This document shows positions 8,080-11,584 of a stretch of 11,584 nt of DNA, one piece after another. Each line of letters opens with the position of its first letter. Position 1 is the first letter of the stretch. This DNA comes from JBGPYB01 sp041493035 (GTDB lineage Bacteria; Acidobacteriota; Vicinamibacteria; Fen-336), in NCBI GenBank assembly GCA_041493035.1, contig JBGPYB010000148.1, positions 1 to 11,584 on the forward strand. The letters are read 5' to 3'. Made by a program: the position numbers and the translations under genes. Below the pieces are notes generated by a model. The model did no database searches, was not told the origin of the DNA, and saw only the letters and a program-made list of their open reading frames with translations.

Positions 8080-8970
8080 ATGTCCGGTGTGCTCTACGCG
8101 CTGCTCTGCCTGATCTGGGGATCGACTTGGCTCGCGATCAAGGTCGGCTTGGTCGGTGTGTCCCCGTTCTTGGCAGCGGGCCTCCGGTTCCTGCTGTCGA
8201 CATTCCTCGTTGGCCTTGTACTCCTCGGCCGGCGCAAGCGTGTTCTGCTCACTCGGGACCACAAGATCTGCGTGCTCTCCCTCGGCCTGCTCGTGTTCTG
8301 GCTCGACTACGCCGCTGTCTACTGGGCCGAGACTCGCATCTCGAGCGGGCTGACGGCGATCCTGTTTTCCACGATGCCGCTGATGACGTCGCTGCTGAGC
8401 GCGTACTGGATGCGCAGCGAGACGCTGAGCGGCCGCAAGGTTGTCGGCATCCTGGTGGGCGTCTTTGGGACCGCGCTGCTCTTCTGGCCCCACGAGCGCT
8501 TAGGACTCGAACAGGTGCTCGGGATGCTGGCCGTGCTCGGCGCGAGCCTGTGCGCCGCGATCAATCTCGTGATGATGAAGAAGCATGGACGCGACGGCGA
8601 CCCGTTTGTGCTGAACTTCTTCGGTATGGGGCTCGGCGCAGCCTGCCTGCTCACCATGAGCGCTGCCATCGAGAGTTGGTCGGCAGTCGGCTGGAGCCGG
8701 GTCAACGTCCTGGCGCTCCTCTACTTGTCCGTCATTGGCTCGGTGGTCGCGTTCTCGGTTTACTATCACCTGATCAAGAGCATGGATGCGACGATTGTCA
8801 GCCTGAGCACGCTCGTCATCCCAATCGTGGCGTTGGCCCTGGGCCGCGTATTCCTCCACGAGACCGTGCGGCCGATGGCCGTCGGGGGCATCGCGACAAT
8901 CCTAGCCGGCGTCGCCGTGGCGATCGTGCCGGGTGGGGCTATGGCGATGAGCAGCCGGGAACACAGCTAA
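8080..8970 (+). CDS. EamA/DMT-family membrane transporter
   Basis: A 296-residue inner-membrane protein with about ten hydrophobic segments arranged as two EamA repeats (roughly residues 3-135 and 150-285). Diagnostic features are the first segment LLCLIWGSTWLAIKVGL, the SSGLTAILFSTMPLMTSLLSAY stretch, and in the second half VIGSVVAFSVYYHLIKSMDA followed by LVIPIVALALGRVFLHETV. These are typical of DMT exporters of amino acids or metabolites; substrate cannot be told. Length matches the family. The ATG at 8080 directly precedes the first membrane span. No Shine-Dalgarno is present. A -10-like TATCAT (8068-8073) lies six bases before the ATG, which would suit a leaderless message, though no -35 box fits. 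The gene stands alone, with a 179-base gap after it. Confidence 0.93.
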   Translation: MSGVLYALLCLIWGSTWLAIKVGLVGVSPFLAAGLRFLLSTFLVGLVLLGRRKRVLLTRDHKICVLSLGLLVFWLDYAAVYWAETRISSGLTAILFSTMPLMTSLLSAYWMRSETLSGRKVVGILVGVFGTALLFWPHERLGLEQVLGMLAVLGASLCAAINLVMMKKHGRDGDPFVLNFFGMGLGAACLLTMSAAIESWSAVGWSRVNVLALLYLSVIGSVVAFSVYYHLIKSMDATIVSLSTLVIPIVALALGRVFLHETVRPMAVGGIATILAGVAVAIVPGGAMAMSSREHS

Positions 8971-9025
8971 CAAACGTCCGGGGACATGGCTAGCAGTCGC
9001 CGGTAAGAGGCTCCCGAGGGCTCCA

Positions 9026-9079
9026 CACCCTTTTCCGCGGCTGAAGAGCGGGGATCGGTGATGGTGGCCTAGCGAAAGA
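9026..9079. repeat. Imperfect dispersed repeat, copy 2
   Basis: This is the second copy of the element at 7460-7504, in the 179-base gap (8971-9149) between the EamA and DUF1801 genes. It has the same 18-base core at 9048-9065, the left block CACCCTTTTCCG at 9026-9037 and TAGCG on the right. Both copies have the same orientation and lie about 1.57 kb apart. I see no gene in the gap. Confidence 0.7.
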
Positions 9080-9149
9080 GGGTTTCGGCCGATTGGCCTA
9101 CCGCAGGTGGTCTCGGCGTCACGCCGTCAGCGCGGGAATCGAGGAGACG

Positions 9150-9548
9150 ATGGCCAAGACCGACTTCAAGTCCGTAGACGAGTACATCGCGAAGCACCCT
9201 GAAGACGTGCAGTTGATCCTGCAGCGTGTCCGCAGCACCATTCGCAAGGCCGTGCCTGGCGCCGAGGAAGTGATCAGTTACCAGATCCCCGCGTACAAAC
9301 TGCGTGGTGGTGGTGTGCTCTACTTCGCCGGGTGGAAGCAGCACTACTCGCTCTATCCCGCCACCGATCGCCTCGTCGCGGCGTTCAAGGACGACCTTGC
9401 ACCGTACGAGGTCAACAAGAGCACGATCCGCTTCCCGCTCTCCAAGCCCGTCCCCGTGAAGTTGATCGAGCGCATCGCGAGGTTCCGCGCGAAGGAAGCT
9501 GTCACGCGCGCAAGGCCGAAGCAGGCAGGGCCGAAGAGGCGCGGGTGA
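9150..9548 (+). CDS. DUF1801 (YdhG-like) domain protein
   Basis: A 132-residue cytoplasmic protein that matches the DUF1801/YdhG family nearly end to end. It opens with SVDEYIAKHPEDVQLILQRVR, then VPGAEEVISYQIPAYKL, GVLYFAGWKQHYSLYP, AAFKDDLAPYEVNKSTIRFPL and KLIERIARFRAKEA. Some relatives have been called iron chaperones (frataxin-like), but the role of most members is unknown. A basic tail (RARPKQAGPKRRG) follows the domain. The ATG at 9150 is chosen because GAGGAG lies just upstream and the family motif starts a few residues in; the frame stays open back to 9093, but that part is not conserved-looking. The next gene starts 38 bases later on the same strand, so they may be co-transcribed. 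Confidence 0.88.
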   Translation: MAKTDFKSVDEYIAKHPEDVQLILQRVRSTIRKAVPGAEEVISYQIPAYKLRGGGVLYFAGWKQHYSLYPATDRLVAAFKDDLAPYEVNKSTIRFPLSKPVPVKLIERIARFRAKEAVTRARPKQAGPKRRG

Positions 9549-9586
9549 GCCGTGGCGCCGCACCGACAAAGCAGAGGAGGTCCTGA

Positions 9587-10018
9587 ATGCGGTTGATGAG
9601 GGTGCTGATCGCCAGCATCCTTCTCTCGGGTCAGTGGTTGAGGGCTGCGGAGCTGCCAAGCGTGGCGCTGCCTGAACCATTGGCTCGGGTGCTCACCGAC
9701 TACGAAAGGGCCTGGCAGAAGAAAGACACTGTCGCTCTCGCGGCGCTATTTGCAGACGACGGATTTGTCTTGTCGGGTGGTGTTCCGCCCGTCCGGGGTC
9801 GAGCCGCCATTGAGAAGCACTACGCCGGCCAGGGAGGCCCCCTGTCTCTTCGCGCGCTCGCCTTCGCGACTGACGGCTCAGCGGGGTACATCATCGGAGG
9901 CTTTGCTCGACAGAAGGGCGAACCCGATATCGGGAAGTTCACGCTGACGTTGCGTAAGGACTCGGCCGGGCGCTGGCTGATCGTGTCGGACATGGACAAT
10001 GGCAACTCACGGCCGTAG
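9587..10018 (+). CDS. Exported NTF2-like (SnoaL/DUF4440-type) protein
   Basis: A 143-residue protein with a signal peptide (MRLMRVLIASILLSGQWLRA, cleavage expected near residue 21) followed by an NTF2-like alpha+beta cone. Visible signatures are VLTDYERAWQKKDTVALAALFADDGFVLSGG, then PVRGRAAIEKHYAG, the strand GYIIGGFA, and the closing FTLTLRKDSAGRWLIVSDMDN. DUF4440/SnoaL proteins bind small hydrophobic ligands or act as ketosteroid-isomerase-like enzymes; no active site can be claimed here. A strong ribosome-binding site GAGGAGG (9574-9580) sits six bases before the ATG at 9587, which fixes the start. It follows the DUF1801 gene by 38 bases. Its fold is the same as that of the remnant at 446-520, but the sequence is not obviously a copy. 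Confidence 0.87.
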   Translation: MRLMRVLIASILLSGQWLRAAELPSVALPEPLARVLTDYERAWQKKDTVALAALFADDGFVLSGGVPPVRGRAAIEKHYAGQGGPLSLRALAFATDGSAGYIIGGFARQKGEPDIGKFTLTLRKDSAGRWLIVSDMDNGNSRP

Positions 10019-10073
10019 CTGGCAGGCACGATGGGCGAGCGGCCTAGGCGGGGCCCCCACCCAATCTCTTCAC

Positions 10074-10103
10074 TTGTCCGGTTCCAGGCCCATGCACTAG
10101 CAT
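10074..10103 (+). promoter_or_regulatory. Candidate promoter for the VOC gene
   Basis: TTGTCC (10074-10079, four of six consensus bases) and TAGCAT (10098-10103, four of six) are 18 bases apart. They lie in the 123-base gap before the VOC gene and would give a leader of about 30 bases. A short palindrome CATGC-ACTA-GCATG (10091-10104) covers the -10 box. Support is modest. Confidence 0.3.
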
Positions 10104-10141
10104 GCCACTCCTACCTCACAGAGTGACTCAGGAGAACAGCG

Positions 10142-10624
10142 ATGCGAAACACGATCTTGGCGCTGATCATGGCCTTTGCTCTCGTCACCGGAGATCTCCA
10201 TGCAGCGACTCCCAAGACTCCCCCGGCGGATGTCGGACCGGGCCGCATCGCCTGGTTCGACATCACCACGACCAGCCTGCCGCGGTCCAAGGAGTTCTAC
10301 GGGAAGCTCTTTGATTGGCAATTTACCCCCGTCCAGGGCACCGATCTGGCGGCAGAGATCGTCGCGGGTGGCACGGCAATCGGGACGCTCCGCGTTGCGG
10401 ACGGCACAATCGCCGCATTCAACGGAGTGGTCTATGTTCAGGTGACCGACATCCAGGCCAGCTGCAAGAAAGCGAAGGAGCTGGGGGGAACGATCCCGGC
10501 TGGGTTTCCCTTCAACCTGCCGGACGGCATCGGAGCCGTCGCCGTGGTCGTCGATCCAGCAGGCCACCCGGTTGGCCTGTACTCGAGGACCCCACTCCCG
10601 ACGGTGCCTTCCCCGACCAAGTGA
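10142..10624 (+). CDS. Exported VOC-fold (glyoxalase/bleomycin-resistance-like) protein
   Basis: A 160-residue protein with a signal peptide (MRNTILALIMAFALVTGDLHA, cleavage near residue 21) followed by one VOC domain. The domain shows IAWFDITTTSLPRSKEFYGKLFDW, the central AAEIVAGGTAIGTLR strands, VVYVQVTDIQASCKKAKELGG and the final VAVVVDPAGHPVGLYS. VOC proteins bind metals or small toxic molecules. The His/Glu ligands of glyoxalase I are not evident at the first strand (WFDI), as in the metal-free subgroups, so enzyme function is open. Export is unusual for this mostly cytoplasmic family. GGAG about seven bases before the ATG at 10142 supports the start. The gene is convergent with the tRNA-Glu gene downstream. 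Confidence 0.88.
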   Translation: MRNTILALIMAFALVTGDLHAATPKTPPADVGPGRIAWFDITTTSLPRSKEFYGKLFDWQFTPVQGTDLAAEIVAGGTAIGTLRVADGTIAAFNGVVYVQVTDIQASCKKAKELGGTIPAGFPFNLPDGIGAVAVVVDPAGHPVGLYSRTPLPTVPSPTK

Positions 10625-10665
10625 GGAAGCGCCCAGAGAATACGTTCGAGGGCGACTACGAGCGC

Positions 10666-10689
10666 CTGCTGGGTGGAGAGGGCCAGCAG
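10666..10689. repeat. Inverted repeat (possible weak terminator) between the VOC and tRNA genes
   Basis: CTGCTGG (10666-10672) and CCAGCAG (10683-10689) form a 7-base stem with a 10-base loop between the convergent VOC and tRNA genes. No T-run follows on either strand, so it is not a classic intrinsic terminator, though the position suits transcription ending. Confidence 0.3.
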
Positions 10690-10706
10690 AGGGGACGGAA
10701 AAGGAT

Positions 10707-10783
10707 TGGCGTCCCTGGTGGGATTCGAACCCACGATCTCAGCCTTGAAAGGGCTACGTGCTAGGCCTCTGCACCACAGGGAC
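10707..10783 (-). tRNA. tRNA-Glu (anticodon TTC)
   Basis: On the minus strand a full cloverleaf can be drawn. The acceptor stem is GTCCCTG/CAGGGAC, the D stem GTGC/GCAC with loop AGAGGCCTA, and the anticodon stem TAGCC/GGCTG (one G-T pair). The loop CTTTCAA gives anticodon TTC, and the T arm is GTGGG-TTCGAAT-CCCAC. Discriminator G and an encoded CCA end (10707-10709) are present, 77 bases in total. The TTC anticodon, the AGAGGCCTAG-type D loop and the general form agree with bacterial tRNA-Glu. Confidence 0.96.
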
Positions 10784-10865
10784 GGGGACGGTTGACCCGA
10801 TGGGTTGAGCGGGTCGAGGGGCCGATCGACGAAGTGTACCATGGGGCTCCGGACGAGGCGGAGGC

Positions 10866-11465
10866 ATGGGACTGTCGTCGCGAGCGGCGCTGGGTGTCGC
10901 CGTCGGGGCCTTCATCGTCCTGGCGGCGACCTTCGACGAGGGAGTGCGCTGGCCCCACGGTGCCAAGATCCCCGTCTGGATCGAGAACGTCAACGTCCCG
11001 GAGGAGCAGCGGGAGATGGTGCGGCGGGCCTTCCGCGTTTGGGAGGGCGCCGCCGACGCGGCCTTCCGTTTCAGCGAGACGGACGCATTCCCGTCGCAGG
11101 GGATCCGCGTCCGCTTCGTGAACGACGATGAGAACTTCGGCGAGGCGATGCCGTACCTCGACACCCGCACGCGCGAGATCGTGAAGGCCGACGTCGTCGT
11201 GAATCGCGATATCGTCGGCGATCCGCTGCACAAGAAGATGGTCGTCTACCTGACGGCACTTCACGAGATCGGTCACGCCCTGGGGCTCGGGCATACCGAG
11301 CGGTGGGGATGCATCATGTACAAGTTCCGGCAGTCGAGCGATCCGCCGCGGGTGTTCGTGGGCTATCGCAGGAAGCTCCGATCGGAGGCCGACATCGGCA
11401 GCGATCGCGCGACGGGGCTCGCCGACGAGGACCGGCGGGCCCTGCGCCGGCTCTACGCTCCCTAG
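10866..11465 (+). CDS. Compact matrixin-type (M10) zinc metalloprotease, exported or anchored
   Basis: A 199-residue protein with an N-terminal hydrophobic segment (AALGVAVGAFIVLAA, about residues 7-21) that acts as a signal peptide or anchor, followed by a single metzincin catalytic domain. The zinc motif HEIGHALGLGH places ligands at H133, H137 and H143 with catalytic E134. The Met-turn is CIMY with M151, eight residues after the last histidine. Upstream is the matrixin-like pattern VPEEQREMVRRAFRVWEGAADAAFRF and a late strand KADVVVNRD. It ends with LADEDRRALRRLYAP, as in many matrixin-like proteins. There is no propeptide cysteine switch, so it may not be a classic zymogen. GGAGG just before the ATG at 10866 supports the start. 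It is divergent from the tRNA-Glu gene, and its stop overlaps that of the minus-strand gene beyond. Confidence 0.92.
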   Translation: MGLSSRAALGVAVGAFIVLAATFDEGVRWPHGAKIPVWIENVNVPEEQREMVRRAFRVWEGAADAAFRFSETDAFPSQGIRVRFVNDDENFGEAMPYLDTRTREIVKADVVVNRDIVGDPLHKKMVVYLTALHEIGHALGLGHTERWGCIMYKFRQSSDPPRVFVGYRRKLRSEADIGSDRATGLADEDRRALRRLYAP

Positions 11466-11584
11466 GCGGCGCGCCGCAGCGGGGTCTCGACGACCGACCG
11501 GACGACAGGCGTCGCCTCGGGCTCGCGGATGGGCTCGAAGGCCGCATCGGCCTCTCGAACGGTCCACAAGACGAGGGCGCTCCC
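11462..11584 (-). CDS. C-terminal end of an unidentified protein (partial)
   Basis: Reading inward from the window edge on the minus strand, 40 codons are open before a TAG (11464-11462). They give ALVLWTVREADAAFEPIREP, then a valine/arginine-rich tail ending LRRAA. Residue use is protein-like, and the stop is placed exactly at the end of the convergent protease gene, which suggests a real gene entering from the right. The other minus frames here are arginine/proline-rich shadows. No family can be named from so short a tail, and a chance open frame is possible. Confidence 0.45.
   Translation of the reverse strand, partial: GSALVLWTVREADAAFEPIREPEATPVVRSVVETPLRRAA

Noticed and set aside
8016..8993. 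Plus-strand open frame covering the EamA gene in another frame
   Set aside because: It is highly arginine-rich and lacks membrane segments, whereas the frame at 8080-8970 gives a clear ten-segment transporter.
8965..9092. Possible integron attC site after the EamA gene, suggested by GCTAACAA and the run of small plus-strand genes
   Set aside because: The R'' box does not fit RYYYAAC and no matching GTTRRRY box or foldable attC core follows. The genes also have their own start signals and gaps unlike cassettes.
10761..11567. Long minus-strand open frame opposite the matrixin gene
   Set aside because: The plus strand carries an intact HEIGHALGLGH protease with a ribosome-binding site, and the opposite frame has no recognisable features and overlaps the tRNA.

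Overview
The window is GC-rich and densely coded, with short intergenic gaps, GTG/TTG starts and stop/start overlaps. It looks like the chromosome of an uncultured high-GC soil-type bacterium. The PknB-like kinase N-terminus, the secreted propeller/phosphoesterase fusion, VapBC and DUF1801/VOC/NTF2 small proteins are the kind of set seen in Acidobacteriota and Rokubacteria-like lineages. No marker here fixes the taxon, so this placement is inference.

Left third, minus strand: a small zinc-ribbon protein (4705-4896), a large exported YncE-like beta-propeller/phosphoesterase (1840-4659) and an ArgA-type N-acetylglutamate synthase (545-1843). The last two are joined by an ATGA overlap. Beyond them lies the start of a Ser/Thr protein kinase (1-400) that runs off the window. 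Between kinase and argA, on the plus strand, sits a 25-residue C-terminal scrap of a SnoaL/NTF2-like protein (446-520).

Middle, plus strand: a GIY-YIG-like small protein (4980-5279), the RNA ligase RtcB (5389-6618) and a VapB/VapC toxin-antitoxin pair (6696-6923, 6920-7381). A perfect 8-bp inverted repeat lies just before vapB and is a good candidate VapBC operator. The toxin carries an in-frame 21-bp tandem duplication near its C-terminus.

Right part, plus strand: single-gene units of accessory type. These are an unrecognised protein (7536-7985), an EamA/DMT transporter (8080-8970), a DUF1801 protein (9150-9548), an exported NTF2-like protein (9587-10018) and an exported VOC-fold protein (10142-10624). 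An imperfect repeat (near 7460 and 9026) brackets the first two. A tRNA-Glu(TTC) gene on the minus strand (10707-10783) follows, then a compact matrixin-type metalloprotease (10866-11465). The C-terminal end of a minus-strand gene closes the window; its stop overlaps the protease stop.

No CRISPR array, transposase, integrase or rRNA was seen. The most interesting leads are the nuclease-like/RNA-ligase/RNase-toxin neighbourhood, the inverted repeat before vapB, the tandem duplication in vapC, the paired repeat and a short tRNA-end duplication that could mark an old island. None of these proves a new system.
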